DNA from: Pseudomonadota bacterium
Lineage (GTDB): Bacteria > Pseudomonadota > Alphaproteobacteria > Sphingomonadales > Sphingomonadaceae
NCBI GenBank assembly: GCA_023389105.1
Contig: JAEWEY010000006.1
Coordinates: 62,001-126,000 of the forward strand
DNA length: 64,000 nt
Direction of reading: 5' to 3'
Made by a program: the position numbers and the translations under genes. Under the pieces are notes generated by a model, which saw only the letters and a program-made list of their open reading frames with translations, was not told where the DNA came from and did no database searches. Shown in pieces: positions 24,439-33,805 of the stretch (within the stretch, counting starts at the first letter, position 1; every line of letters begins with the position of its first letter).

Positions 24439-26786
24439 AGTTCTCGCTCGACTGGCTGAAGCAACACCTCGACACTGACGCCTCCGCGCAGGAAATCGCC
24501 GACAAGCTGACCGCCATCGGCCTGGAGGTCGAAGAGGTTTCGAACCCGGCCGAAGGGCTGGCGTCGTTCCGCGTCGCCAAGGTGCTGACGGCGGAGAAGC
24601 ATCCGCAGGCGGACAAGCTGCAGGTGCTCAGCGTCGATGCCGGCGAGGGCCCCCTACAGGTCGTCTGTGGCGCGCCTAATGCGCGCGCCGGCATGCTGGG
24701 CGTGTTCGGGCCGCCGGGCGCATACATCCCCGGCAGCGGCATTACGCTGAAGGTCGCGGCGATCCGCGGCGTCGAGAGCAATGGGATGATGTGCTCTTCA
24801 CGTGAGCTGGAGCTGGGCGACGACCATAGCGGGATCATCGAGCTGCCGGCCGACGCGCCGGTGGGCGCTGCCTATTCGCAATATGCGGGCCTCGACGATC
24901 CGGTGTTCGACGTGAACGTGACGCCGAACCGGCAGGACGCGATGGGCGTCCGTGGCATCGCGCGGGACCTTGCTGCGGCAGGGCTGGGCACGTTGAAGCC
25001 GCTTGCGGTACCGCAGATCGAAGGCGCGTTCGCCAACCCGGTGCCGATCCGCATCGACGATCCCGAGGGCTGTCCGGCTTTCTTCGGGCGCGCGGTGCGC
25101 GGCGTCACCAATGGTGCGTCGCCCGACTGGATGCAGCGGCGCCTGAAGTCCGCAGGCCAGCGACCGATTTCCGCGCTGGTCGACATCACCAATTACGTGA
25201 TGCTGGAGCATGGACGGCCCGCACACGCCTATGACATCGCCAAGTTAAAAGGCGGGCTGACGGCACGCCCTGCGCGGGCCGGCGAAAAGGTGCTGGCGCT
25301 CAACGAGAAGCAATATTCGCTTGAGCCGTTCATGACGGTGATCGCCGACGACACCCAGGTGCACGACATCGGCGGCATCATGGGCGGCGAGGATAGCGGC
25401 GTCAGTGAGACGACCACGGACGTCATGCTGGAAGTTGCATACTTCACGCCGGAGCGGATCGCCCGCACTGGACAGGCGCTGGCATTGACCAGCGATGCGC
25501 GCACCCGCTTCGAGCGCGGCGTCGATCCCGCGTTCCTCGATGAGGGGCTAGCGATCCTGACCGGGCTGATCCTCGATATTTGCGGCGGTGAGCCGTCCGC
25601 GGTCGAACGGGTCGGGCAAGCTCCGGTCGACCAGCGGACGATCACCTTCAACTACGGTCGGACGCGAGCGCTAGGCGGCATCGAAGTGCCCGAGGCAGAG
25701 CAACGCGCGATCCTGGAGCGGCTCGGGTTCGGGGTTAGGGGCAGCGAGGTCACTGTGCCGACCTGGCGGCGTGACGTCGAGGGGCCGGCTGACCTGGTCG
25801 AGGAAGTGACCCGGATCGTCGGCTACGATCGGATCCCGTCGACGCCGCTCGAGCGCGAAGCGGGCGTGGCGCGTCCGACGGCAACGCGGACACAGCAACT
25901 GGACCGTCGCGTCCGCCGGACGGCCGCGGCGCGCGGATTAAACGAGGCGGTAACGTGGAGCTTCATCTCTGAGCGCGAGGCCGTGCCGTTCGGTGGTGGT
26001 GATTGGCGCCTAGCCAATCCAATCAGCGAAGACCTGAAAGTCATGCGGCCGTCGTTGCTTCCTGGGCTAATCGCGGCTGCACGCCGGAACAAGGATCGCG
26101 GCGCGCCCTCCGTGCGGCTGTTCGAGCTTGGGCGCCGCTATAATGAGGATCGCGAGCATGCGACGCTCGGGCTGATCCTGTCCGGCGAACGCGCGGCCCG
26201 CGGTTGGCAGAGCGGCAAGGCGGCGAGCTTCGACGCATTCGATGCCAAGGCCGAGGTTATGGCGCTGCTCGAGGCCGCCGGAGCACCGATAGCCAATCTG
26301 CAAGTATACCCTGACGCAGGAGCGACCTGGCACCCCGGACGCTCAGCAAAGCTCGGGCTCGGTCCGAAAACTATCGTCGCGGCATTCGGCGAGCTCCATC
26401 CAAGTCTGGTGCGGACGCTCGACGCTCCCGCCGGTGCAGTCGCCGCAGAGATCTACCTCGACGCCATCCCTGCGTCGCGTAGTGGCAGCCGAGCGCGAAG
26501 CGCATTTGCGCCCCCGGGGCTGCAGGCGATCACCCGCGACTTCGCGTTCATCGTTCCCGCCGAAGTGACATCGGATCAATTGCTCCGTGCCATTCGCGGT
26601 GCGGACAAGAATGCGATCGTCGGCGTACGGCTGTTTGACCGTTTCGAGGCGGCGGACGGCCTCTCGCTAGCCTATGAAGTCACGCTGCAACCGGGCGAGG
26701 CGAGTTTCACCGACGAGCAAATCGGCACGATCTCCAAGGCGATCGTTGCGGCGGCCGAAAAGCTAGGCGCTCGCCTGCGGGCCTGA
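24435..26786 (+). CDS. pheT: Phenylalanyl-tRNA synthetase beta subunit
   Basis: 783 residues. MKFSLDWLKQHLDTDASAQE begins the protein. The EMAP/OB domain (about 40-150) has AEKHPQADKLQVLSVDAGEG and VVCGAPNARAGM. B3/B4 and B5 domains follow (DITNYVMLEHGRPAHAYD; TSDARTRFERGVDP), with an anticodon-binding RNP-like domain at the C-terminus (AITRDFAFIVPAEV). The reading frame extends upstream through pheS without meaning; the start is the ATG of the ATGA overlap. The 3' end overlaps plsC by 24 bases in convergent orientation. Confidence 0.97.
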   Translation: MKFSLDWLKQHLDTDASAQEIADKLTAIGLEVEEVSNPAEGLASFRVAKVLTAEKHPQADKLQVLSVDAGEGPLQVVCGAPNARAGMLGVFGPPGAYIPGSGITLKVAAIRGVESNGMMCSSRELELGDDHSGIIELPADAPVGAAYSQYAGLDDPVFDVNVTPNRQDAMGVRGIARDLAAAGLGTLKPLAVPQIEGAFANPVPIRIDDPEGCPAFFGRAVRGVTNGASPDWMQRRLKSAGQRPISALVDITNYVMLEHGRPAHAYDIAKLKGGLTARPARAGEKVLALNEKQYSLEPFMTVIADDTQVHDIGGIMGGEDSGVSETTTDVMLEVAYFTPERIARTGQALALTSDARTRFERGVDPAFLDEGLAILTGLILDICGGEPSAVERVGQAPVDQRTITFNYGRTRALGGIEVPEAEQRAILERLGFGVRGSEVTVPTWRRDVEGPADLVEEVTRIVGYDRIPSTPLEREAGVARPTATRTQQLDRRVRRTAAARGLNEAVTWSFISEREAVPFGGGDWRLANPISEDLKVMRPSLLPGLIAAARRNKDRGAPSVRLFELGRRYNEDREHATLGLILSGERAARGWQSGKAASFDAFDAKAEVMALLEAAGAPIANLQVYPDAGATWHPGRSAKLGLGPKTIVAAFGELHPSLVRTLDAPAGAVAAEIYLDAIPASRSGSRARSAFAPPGLQAITRDFAFIVPAEVTSDQLLRAIRGADKNAIVGVRLFDRFEAADGLSLAYEVTLQPGEASFTDEQIGTISKAIVAAAEKLGARLRA

Positions 26787-27464
26787 TTCCAGCGCGTTGA
26801 TCGCGGTGTGGACGCGTCGCTCCACTTCGTCGCGCGGCAGGCCCGCCGGAATAGTGTCGCCGATTTTCAGGGTAATAGTGCCGGGCCGGTGAACGAGGCC
26901 GCGGCCCCAGACGACCCCGCTGTCGGTGGCCACCGGCACGACTGGCAAGCCAAGCGCGCGGTAGAGCGCCGCGAAACCTGAGCGTAACGGCGGTGCTTCC
27001 CCCACCGGCACTCGTGTGCCTTCAGGGTAGATGATGACCTGCCGCCCGGATTCCTTCGCGCGCTTGCCTTCAGCGACCAGTGCCCGCAGCGCCTTGGCGC
27101 CTGCGGAACGCTCGACCGGAATGACGCCATAGCGTCGGGTTAGCCAGCCGAAGAGCGGCAGATCCGCCAATTCCTTCTTGATGACGATCACCGGTAGGTT
27201 CGTGATGCGCACCATGTCCAGCGTTTCGATCATCGCCTGGTGCTTGACCGCGATCAGGTGCGGACCGCTGGGCACCGTTCCTTCGACCTTCACGTGGATG
27301 TCCAGCAGATGCTCGACCAGCCAGCGATGCAGGTGCGTCCAGCTGAGGACCACGGCGAGCGTCGGCCGCGGGCCGATCATGCTTGCGGCCAAGCCGGCCA
27401 GCACCCAGAAAAAGGTCGCCGGGTAGAAGATGGCCGCATAGAGGAGCGACCGCAGCACAACCAT
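26763..27464 (-). CDS. plsC: 1-acyl-sn-glycerol-3-phosphate acyltransferase
   Basis: 233 residues; forms phosphatidate from lysophosphatidate at the inner membrane. It has an N-terminal membrane segment (LLYAAIFYPATFFWVLAGLA). Acyltransferase motif I reads KHQAMIETL, with Glu instead of the usual Asp of HxxxxD; motif III is IIYPEGTR, and VIPVERS lies between. The ATG at 27464 shares one base with the TGA of the upstream DUF218 gene. Part of a run ftsE-ftsX-DUF218-plsC with one-to-four-base overlaps. Confidence 0.93.
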   Translation of the reverse strand: MVVLRSLLYAAIFYPATFFWVLAGLAASMIGPRPTLAVVLSWTHLHRWLVEHLLDIHVKVEGTVPSGPHLIAVKHQAMIETLDMVRITNLPVIVIKKELADLPLFGWLTRRYGVIPVERSAGAKALRALVAEGKRAKESGRQVIIYPEGTRVPVGEAPPLRSGFAALYRALGLPVVPVATDSGVVWGRGLVHRPGTITLKIGDTIPAGLPRDEVERRVHTAINALESGPQASA

Positions 27465-28000
27465 CAAAGGTCAACCCAGACCGCAACGCGGCGCAGCAGA
27501 TACTTGTTGTACTCGCCGAACAACGTGAGGAAGCTCGGCTCCGTTCGGACGGCGTCGGGCTCAACTTCGTATTTTCCAGCGAGGACGCGGCTGAATTCAT
27601 ACTGAGCGCGACGCATGTGCCAGTCGCTGGTGATCAGCCTCAGTGATTTATATTGATGACGCGCCAGCCAGCGGTTCGCTTCCTCCGCGTTCGAACGCGT
27701 ATCGACCGACTCGCTGCCAAGGTCGACGCAGCACGCAAGCCACCGCGCCGAACCCGGGATACGGCGGGCGAGATCCTTCTTGGTGACTGCCGGATCGGCA
27801 CCGGCGATCAACAGCCGCCTGGCCTTGTCGGCCCTGAGCACGTCAATGCCGTGCTCGATGCGCCCGGGGCCGCCGGTGAGCACGATGGCAGCATCACTCG
27901 CGGACGCCGTCGCCGGCTGCGGCTTGCCGAGCGTGAACGCAAAAATGACGAAGCCTAAAGCGTAGAGAAGCAGCAGCAGGGAACCGAGGCGGGTGATCAT
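27464..28000 (-). CDS. DUF218 (YdcF/ElyC-like) membrane protein
   Basis: 178 residues. One N-terminal helix (LGSLLLLLYALGFVIFAFTL) anchors a DUF218 domain: DAAIVLTGGPGRIEHGIDVL, LLIAGADP, ESVDTRSNAEEANRW and LITSDWHMRRAQYEF are the typical blocks. ElyC/SanA relatives influence envelope polysaccharide metabolism; the substrate is unknown. ATG 28000 overlaps the ftsX stop (ATGA). Position between ftsX and plsC supports a cell-envelope role. Confidence 0.9.
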   Translation of the reverse strand: MITRLGSLLLLLYALGFVIFAFTLGKPQPATASASDAAIVLTGGPGRIEHGIDVLRADKARRLLIAGADPAVTKKDLARRIPGSARWLACCVDLGSESVDTRSNAEEANRWLARHQYKSLRLITSDWHMRRAQYEFSRVLAGKYEVEPDAVRTEPSFLTLFGEYNKYLLRRVAVWVDL

Positions 28001-28866
28001 AGAGCTTCGCGCAATGCCCGCAGCACCGCCATCCGGGCAACCCAGGTCGCCAACGCGGTCAGCGCAAGGGGGAGTAATGCGAGGATCAGGAAATCCCACG
28101 GACCAAGCGTTGCGCCGCCCGTCAGCTCGCCAGCGAAGGCGGCACCGCCAGCGAGCAGCAGCAGGACGATTGCGGCGGCCGCACCACCGGCCATGCTGCC
28201 GATGAAGGCGTCGATGGCGATCTTGCGCTGGAAAAGATGGGTCACCTGCAGGTCGGTCGCGCCAATCCCGTGCATGACCTCGATTGTGAACCGGTGCGTG
28301 TCGAGCGCGCCGCGGGCGGCCAGAACGACAGCGGCGGCGGCGGCAGCACTCAGAAGCAGGACCAGGCCAAATGCCACGAACTGGAGCAGGCTAAGCGATC
28401 GCAAAAGCGGCGCGACGCTGTCGCGATGCGCGACCACCCGGGAAGTGGGCTCAATCGCACGTGCTCGCGCTTCCAGCGTCTTCACGTCATTGCCGGCTTT
28501 TACGTCGAAATTGATGAGGGCAGGCACGGGCAAATCTTGGCTCTGGGCGGCCGTGCCCAACCAACGCTCGAGCGTCCGCCGCATATCGCTCTCGGGAACC
28601 GCTTCGACCGACGTCACGCCGGGCGTCGACCGTACTATGTCAGTGAGCTGATCCAGCTTCGCGCCGCCGCCGGGCACCTCAAGGGCGAAGCGGGCTTCTA
28701 TCGCGTTGCTCAGCACTGAAGCTGTATTGGCCAGCGCGAGGCCGGTCGCGGCGATGAGCATGATGGTAAAGCTCATGATCGCGATCACCCAGGGCGTTGG
28801 TGCGCGGCGCGAGGAAGCGCCGAGCAGCCGCCGTTCCGACGGCGAGACGAACAGCCAGCCGAGCAT
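27997..28866 (-). CDS. ftsX: Cell division protein FtsX
   Basis: 289 residues, permease-like partner of FtsE, which at the divisome transmits a signal to periplasmic peptidoglycan hydrolases. Four membrane helices: one near residue 30-50, a periplasmic domain between 55 and 165, then three near the C-terminus (LLSAAAAAAVVLAARGAL; a Gly/Ala-rich helix; LILALLPLALTALATWVARM). Weakly conserved as usual. The ATG shares a base with the ftsE stop (TGATG). Confidence 0.9.
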   Translation of the reverse strand: MLGWLFVSPSERRLLGASSRRAPTPWVIAIMSFTIMLIAATGLALANTASVLSNAIEARFALEVPGGGAKLDQLTDIVRSTPGVTSVEAVPESDMRRTLERWLGTAAQSQDLPVPALINFDVKAGNDVKTLEARARAIEPTSRVVAHRDSVAPLLRSLSLLQFVAFGLVLLLSAAAAAAVVLAARGALDTHRFTIEVMHGIGATDLQVTHLFQRKIAIDAFIGSMAGGAAAAIVLLLLAGGAAFAGELTGGATLGPWDFLILALLPLALTALATWVARMAVLRALREAL

Positions 28867-29573
28867 CAGGCGCCGCCCCGCCGCTGCGGGCCACGAAGCG
28901 CGCCGGTGGGATCCTCGATCGTTCCGTTTTCCAAGCGAATGACCTGCGCCCCGGCCGTGGCTTCGATCAGGCTCATGTCGTGGGTTGCGACGACTACGGT
29001 GGTGCCGAGCCGGTTGAGGGCGGTGAACAGACCCATGAGGCGGGCCGCCATCTCCGCATCGACGTTGCCCGTGGGCTCGTCGGCCACCAGCAGCTCGGGC
29101 CGATTGATAACTGCGCGCGCGATCGCCACGCGCTGCTGCTCACCGCCCGACAAAGTCGGCGGACGGGCGCTGGCGCGGTCGGCGAGGCCGACCCAGGCCA
29201 GCATTTCGCGCACGGGACCTTCGATGTCCTCCTCGCGCGCGCCGGCGACGCGCAGGGGTAGCGCGACATTGTCGAGGGCGGACAGGTGACGGATGAGCCG
29301 AAAGTCCTGAAAGACGACACCAATGCGTCGCCGGAAGGGCGGCATCGATTCCCGCGGTGCCTCGGTCAGTTCCTCGCCGAACAGGCGGATCCGGCCGCGG
29401 GTCGGCCGCTGAGCGAGGTAGAGCAACTTGAGCAATGACGTTTTGCCTGCGCCAGATGCCCCCGTGAGAAAATAGAAAGCGCCGGCGCGAAGGCGGAAAT
29501 CGAGGTCCCGCAACACCTCCGCGCCCGTGCCATAGCGCAGGCCGACACTGTCGAATTCGGCAACTGCGGCCAC
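28866..29573 (-). CDS. ftsE: Cell division ATP-binding protein FtsE
   Basis: 235-residue ABC ATPase. Walker A GASGAGKTSL, Q-loop VVFQDFRLIRHLSALDNVAL (characteristic of FtsE), signature LSGGEQQRVAIARA, Walker B ELLVADEPTGNVD, and the H-loop ATHDMSLIE. Start GTG 29573 follows GGGGGATTGA. First gene of ftsE-ftsX-DUF218-plsC, divergent from the zinc-ribbon gene. Confidence 0.96.
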   Translation of the reverse strand: MAAVAEFDSVGLRYGTGAEVLRDLDFRLRAGAFYFLTGASGAGKTSLLKLLYLAQRPTRGRIRLFGEELTEAPRESMPPFRRRIGVVFQDFRLIRHLSALDNVALPLRVAGAREEDIEGPVREMLAWVGLADRASARPPTLSGGEQQRVAIARAVINRPELLVADEPTGNVDAEMAARLMGLFTALNRLGTTVVVATHDMSLIEATAGAQVIRLENGTIEDPTGALRGPQRRGGA

Positions 29574-29676
29574 TCAATCCCCCAAAACCCTTCGGACCGA
29601 CCGGCATCGCCTTGCCAAGCCCTATCCGTTCCTGTTTACCGTGCGCTCACCGTCTCGAAAGAGGGCTTTTGCAGCA

Positions 29677-30582
29677 ATGATCCTCACCTGTCCCGATTGC
29701 GGCACGCAATATGTGGTCAAGGACGGCGCCATTCCGCCGGAAGGCCGCCAGGTTCGTTGCGCCGCGTGCAAGCACAGCTGGCATCAGAATCCCGACGATC
29801 AGCCAGCGACCGCAACGGTTCCGGAACAGCCGTCAGAGCAGGTACTCGATCAGGGATCCGCCGAGATTGTCGCCAGCGAAGGACCTGAAGCAGAATCCCA
29901 GGAGAGCCTGGCCGAAGCAACGCTGATTGAGCCGCGCAGCGGACCGGAGGCGGAGGAACGCGCTTACGAGGAAGCCGTCATTGAAAGCGAAGGCGCGACG
30001 GCTCCCGAACTTCAATCGGAACCCGGTCCGGCGCCCGCCGGCATCGACGCTGCCGCGCCTGAACTCGCATCGCGGTCGGGTGAAGTCCAAGAAGATTGGC
30101 GAGAGCCACCACATGCGGAAGCGGCGTCGGACATGTTCACGCCCTTCGCCGATCGCGGGGAGGTCGAGCCGCGTCGCCGGGGACCCGTCCTCACCGTTCT
30201 GGTGCTGGTCGCCCTCGTCATCGCTGCAGCGGCACTGTTCTGGTTCTTTGCTCCAGCCGAATACAAGGCCAAGCTGGGCATTGCAGGCGCTGGAGAGAGC
30301 CAGCTCGCGATCGTTACAAAGAATATGGACCGGCAGAAGCTGGAGAGCGGTAACGAATTGCTGACGGTCACCGGTCGCGTCATCAATCCGACCGACAAGG
30401 AACAAGCGGTTCCGGCACTCCAGGCAGAGCTGCGCACCCACGCCGGGAAAACCATCTACCGCTGGACCATCGCCCCGCCAGCTCGCTCACTTCCGCCAGG
30501 GCAAAGTGCCAGCTTCAATAGTGCCGAGGTGAATGTCCCGCCTGGCGGCGACGAACTCACCATCCGGCTTGGCGATCAATAA
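29677..30582 (+). CDS. MJ0042 zinc-ribbon membrane protein with DUF3426-like tail
   Basis: 301 residues. The N-terminus MILTCPDCGTQYVVKDGAIP with VRCAACKHSW gives a CPxC...CxxC zinc ribbon of the MJ0042 type. A long acidic, Glu/Ala/Pro-rich low-complexity stretch follows (about 40-165), then a single membrane helix (VLTVLVLVALVIAAAALFWF) and a C-terminal periplasmic beta domain (LTVTGRVINPTDKEQAVPAL), as in DUF3426 proteins. A membrane-tethered cytoplasmic zinc sensor or scaffold is plausible. Divergent from ftsE, a common arrangement in alphaproteobacteria. Confidence 0.88.
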   Translation: MILTCPDCGTQYVVKDGAIPPEGRQVRCAACKHSWHQNPDDQPATATVPEQPSEQVLDQGSAEIVASEGPEAESQESLAEATLIEPRSGPEAEERAYEEAVIESEGATAPELQSEPGPAPAGIDAAAPELASRSGEVQEDWREPPHAEAASDMFTPFADRGEVEPRRRGPVLTVLVLVALVIAAAALFWFFAPAEYKAKLGIAGAGESQLAIVTKNMDRQKLESGNELLTVTGRVINPTDKEQAVPALQAELRTHAGKTIYRWTIAPPARSLPPGQSASFNSAEVNVPPGGDELTIRLGDQ

Positions 30583-30588
30583 GCTAAA

Positions 30589-30807
30589 TCATTCAAATTC
30601 AATTAGATTTGCAGTTATCGCTATTCCGTTACTAGTGCGAATGGCCGCCATTCGCGGCCTTGGTGCGTCGGGGTTCGGTGAGCCGTCGAGACGCAAACGA
30701 ACCGCCTGAACGACCCGGATCATCGCCGTCGCACGGGCCCGAGCACCGGCATTCGGCAAAGGCGCCGCACTGGTTGCGAGAGCAGCGGCAATCAGCAGCA
30801 TAGTCAT
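30589..30807 (-). CDS. Possible small secreted protein
   Basis: 72 codons. MTMLLIAAALATSAAPLPNA looks like a signal peptide, and the mature part is short and ends ANLIEFE. No family recognised and no clear ribosome-binding site, so this is a tentative gene. It faces the zinc-ribbon gene (stops six bases apart) in a stretch otherwise without coding candidates. Confidence 0.45.
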   Translation of the reverse strand: MTMLLIAAALATSAAPLPNAGARARATAMIRVVQAVRLRLDGSPNPDAPRPRMAAIRTSNGIAITANLIEFE

Positions 30808-30892
30808 TGCGTAACGCGCTGGCAGGGCAATGGTAAATGGCGCTTTAACCTTTGTGCCAAAACGGAGCTAATCGACGAGGCACGCGGCGCCA

Positions 30893-30921
30893 TTGCGCCC
30901 CCACATCGGCTTTGCTAGGGG
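30893..30921 (+). promoter_or_regulatory. Candidate promoter of the tRNA-Leu gene
   Basis: TTGCGC, 17 bases, then TAGGGG within GCTAGGGG resembles the alphaproteobacterial housekeeping pattern (TTGACG ... GCTAnA). It sits 50 bases upstream of the tRNA. A perfect 7-bp hairpin (CGCCCGC / GCGGGCG, 30936-30954) lies between it and the tRNA. Confidence 0.35.
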
Positions 30922-30970
30922 CCGCGCCTTGCCAGCGCCCGCGCTCTGCGGGCGAACAATTCCATGGCGT

Positions 30971-31057
30971 GCGGTCGTGGCGGAACTGGTAGACGCGCAG
31001 CGTTGAGGTCGCTGTGGCCGAAAGGCCGTGGAAGTTCGAGTCTTCTCGACCGCACCA
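30971..31057 (+). tRNA. tRNA-Leu (anticodon GAG)
   Basis: The acceptor stem GCGGTCG pairs with CGACCGC, followed by A and an encoded CCA (31055-31057). The anticodon stem is CAGCG/CGCTG and the loop is TTGAGGT with GAG at 31005-31007, reading CUC and CUU leucine codons. The long variable arm (TGGCCG AAA GGCCG region) is typical of tRNA-Leu. The T arm has GTTCGAGTC. Only tRNA found in the window; the pilus-like locus ends 14 bp away on the opposite strand. Confidence 0.97.
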
Positions 31058-31071
31058 ATGGAGCCGCCACC

Positions 31072-33777
31072 TTAAGGCGTGGCGGGTTCCGGCATTTCCG
31101 CGGACGCGATGCGATTGGGGAGCCGGGCGTGGATCGCGCCCAAGCGAACGATCGGCTTTTCAGGGCTCACTTTCAAATCCACGCCCAAGTCCCGCGCAAT
31201 CTTGGCGGCTGCTGCCGATGCTGCACTGATCCGGACCGAATAGCGGCCGTAGGCAACCCGTTCGAACAGGAAAAACCCATCGAAATCGGTGCGTGCGGTG
31301 TCGACCGTCTTCCCATTCACGTCGACGAGTTCGATGTCCACGCCTTCGAAGGCTTGTTCGCCATTCTTGATCAGCGCGCCTTCGATATCACCACCGCCAA
31401 CGAGCGCGATCTGTACATCGGCGGATACACCAGGGCGCGGAACGACCACCTGGATCGGTTTCTTGGGAACCAACATGGGGTCGTCGAGGGTCGTCGTGTC
31501 GACTCCCACGGGAATGGGCATGTACGGGGTCAGCCCGCCAACGACGACCGACCCCTTCGCATCCGTTTTCCGCTCCACCTGACGAGCGCCGGTCGTGATC
31601 AGCACGTTCTTTTCAAGCGGCTCATCGCTGTCGCGGATGCCGTTATCGTTGAGGTCGCGGAAGACCGTGGCATGCACCATGCCGCCCTCAGCCAGGGGTC
31701 TGCGGGAGAGGGTGAAGCCGCTGCGAGGATCAAGGGAGAAATTAAGGTTGAAGCCGCCCGCGACCGAACCGTCGTTCGCCGCTTCGCCCGTCAAGGACAA
31801 TGCAAATCGATCGAGCCGCATGATATGCGAGATCCGTGCGCGGCCACGATGCTCGAGGCCGTCATACGCTAAGCCGCCCTCCCAATCGCTGCGTTCGCTC
31901 GCCGACCAATAGGCAGAGAGGTCGGCGCCGCGAAAACGGCCGGCCGGCTTTACGTCGAAGTCGACCTGACCGCGAACGCGAACATCGCCGATGCGACCGC
32001 TTCCAATGAGGCCGAGACGAACTTCGGGTGGCGGGCGAAAAGTGGCTCGATAGTCTTGCCGATAGCGTAGGTCGGCACTGAGGTTGAAACTGTCGATGCT
32101 CGCGGAAAGGCGGCTGGCTGCCTCGAGCGTTCTCGAGCCATCCGGGCGATCGGTGTAGTGGACCTCGCCGTGAAGGGGCAGAAAGATCTTGCCGACCTTC
32201 ATCGGGACGTCCAGCGCCAGGCGGCCCTCCTTCACCGTCTGGGCCGGCCCACCACGCAAATGAAAATCGTTTGCGATAAGGGCGTCCGCGTTGACGTAGA
32301 CGTTCTTGATCTTGCCTAGGATCTGCGCGTGCGCGGCTCTACCGCCGTTGGATTCTCTTGCGGCGCTGACTTCAACCAACGCGCCGGCGATGGACCGACG
32401 GACCGTCCCCTCGACGAAGGTCACGCGTTGATCGTTGATGAGCATGGCGCGGGCAAGCACGCCCACCGAAGTGCGCGCGTCGAGCCCGTGTTCGACTGAG
32501 ACCGCGGCCTGCGCTCGCGGTGTCCCTGTCACGTCCGGCGGCTTCTGGAGCGTGACGATGTCCCTGCCCGGCTGGTTCGCGCCCAGCCAGTACCAGGTCT
32601 TGCCCTTCGGAATATTGTCCTGGCCGACGTTGAGCAGGTCCTCGCGTTCCTTGACCTGGCCCTGAGGACCATAGAGCACGACACGCAGGCGGTTCTCGCC
32701 ATATAGCAGTTGGACGTCTTCGAAGACGTAGCGTTGCGAGCCATCGGATTTAGCGGAGCCGAGCAATTCGCCGTTGCGATAAAGCTCCGCTTCCCACCCC
32801 GTGGGCAAGTCGCCTTCCACACGCGTGCGATCGAACGCGGTACGAGCCGTGAGTGGGCGGTTGGTGATGACCGCGCCGCGACCCGCGACCGCCGTTCCGG
32901 CAAGGCTGCTGTCGAAACCTTCGACATCACCGACCCCGAAATGCGTAGCTTTCAGCGGTCCGAGCAGGCCTGCATCCGGGTCGGAGCGAAATGCGCGTAA
33001 CCGCAGGAGGTTCGGCTTACCCCTCTCGGTGGTTGTGACCTGAGCGTCGTAGGACAGCCGCGCGATTTCTCCGGCGGCGTAGATCGAGCTCTGACGGTCG
33101 ACCTTGACGCCGTCGTTGGCGCGATAGGTCACACCGCCGCTCACCACGAAATCGAGCGCTGGCGTTCGCCACATCCGATACGGCACCCGCACCTGCGGGA
33201 GCGCCTTGAGATCGAAGGCGGCCTTGTGGATGCGAGCCGCGCGTTGCTCCCGCTCCATGGCGAGCTCGACGGGAAGCTTCGCGTCGGACTGCAGCAGGAG
33301 GACCGAGCCCGACGTCATCGGCTTGACACCCACGCCGAACCATTTGGCCAAGGCCGTCGTTTGTACGCACCAGCCGTCAGGCGTTTCCCGGATCGTGCCC
33401 GGCGCGATGGGCTCCGCCTTGTGCCCCGGGTAAGTGGCCCGGAGCGCGGCGTAGTCGACGGTGATCTTGTTGCTTTCCTTGAAAGCCCATCCGGTCGCCT
33501 TCTTGGCGGTCAGATCGATGCGCATCGGCACGTCGAGGGCCGTCAGAAAGTCGCCTAAGACGACACATGTGCCTTCAGGGGCATTGTAGGCGCGCACCGT
33601 GTCGCCCAGCCGAAGTGCGCGGATATTGACGTCGAGAATATATTGTTCGTCCGGGTCGGCGTGCCACGCCGCGGGAGCGCGGCTAGTGGGCAACTCGGTC
33701 GCAGACGCAGCAAGGCTGCCAGCGCCAAGCGCCAGCAGCAATGCTGCCTTGCGCAGCCACCAGGGGCCGCCGGCCAT
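31072..33777 (-). CDS. Usher-like outer-membrane protein of a pilus locus
   Basis: 901 residues from ATG 33777 (28 bp after the chaperone stop), starting with a signal peptide (WWLRKAALLLALGAGSLAASA). Residues about 30-170 form an N-terminal domain. A long middle part alternates short polar and hydrophobic stretches as in a beta-barrel and includes an usher-like plug/E-set region (GWEAELYRNGELLGSAKSDG, then GENRLRVVLYGPQGQVKERE). The C-terminal part carries two Ig/CNA-B-like domains: one with FRDLNDNGIRDSDEPLEKNV (SdrD-B-like, possible calcium loop), the other with GVDIELVDVNGKTVDTARTD. Neighbours (PapD-like chaperone and DUF4402 subunits) imply subunit export and assembly. Similarity to classical PapC/FimD ushers is not obvious by eye. 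Confidence 0.72.
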   Translation of the reverse strand: MAGGPWWLRKAALLLALGAGSLAASATELPTSRAPAAWHADPDEQYILDVNIRALRLGDTVRAYNAPEGTCVVLGDFLTALDVPMRIDLTAKKATGWAFKESNKITVDYAALRATYPGHKAEPIAPGTIRETPDGWCVQTTALAKWFGVGVKPMTSGSVLLLQSDAKLPVELAMEREQRAARIHKAAFDLKALPQVRVPYRMWRTPALDFVVSGGVTYRANDGVKVDRQSSIYAAGEIARLSYDAQVTTTERGKPNLLRLRAFRSDPDAGLLGPLKATHFGVGDVEGFDSSLAGTAVAGRGAVITNRPLTARTAFDRTRVEGDLPTGWEAELYRNGELLGSAKSDGSQRYVFEDVQLLYGENRLRVVLYGPQGQVKEREDLLNVGQDNIPKGKTWYWLGANQPGRDIVTLQKPPDVTGTPRAQAAVSVEHGLDARTSVGVLARAMLINDQRVTFVEGTVRRSIAGALVEVSAARESNGGRAAHAQILGKIKNVYVNADALIANDFHLRGGPAQTVKEGRLALDVPMKVGKIFLPLHGEVHYTDRPDGSRTLEAASRLSASIDSFNLSADLRYRQDYRATFRPPPEVRLGLIGSGRIGDVRVRGQVDFDVKPAGRFRGADLSAYWSASERSDWEGGLAYDGLEHRGRARISHIMRLDRFALSLTGEAANDGSVAGGFNLNFSLDPRSGFTLSRRPLAEGGMVHATVFRDLNDNGIRDSDEPLEKNVLITTGARQVERKTDAKGSVVVGGLTPYMPIPVGVDTTTLDDPMLVPKKPIQVVVPRPGVSADVQIALVGGGDIEGALIKNGEQAFEGVDIELVDVNGKTVDTARTDFDGFFLFERVAYGRYSVRISAASAAAAKIARDLGVDLKVSPEKPIVRLGAIHARLPNRIASAEMPEPATP

Positions 33778-33805
33778 GGGTCGGGCCTCGCCCCGCCGCC
33801 CCGTC

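Noticed and set aside
31064..31085. CCGCCAC/GTGGCGG inverted repeat between tRNA-Leu and the usher-like gene
   Set aside because: Could be a bidirectional terminator, but there is no T-run on either strand and it contains the usher stop codon; too weak to call.
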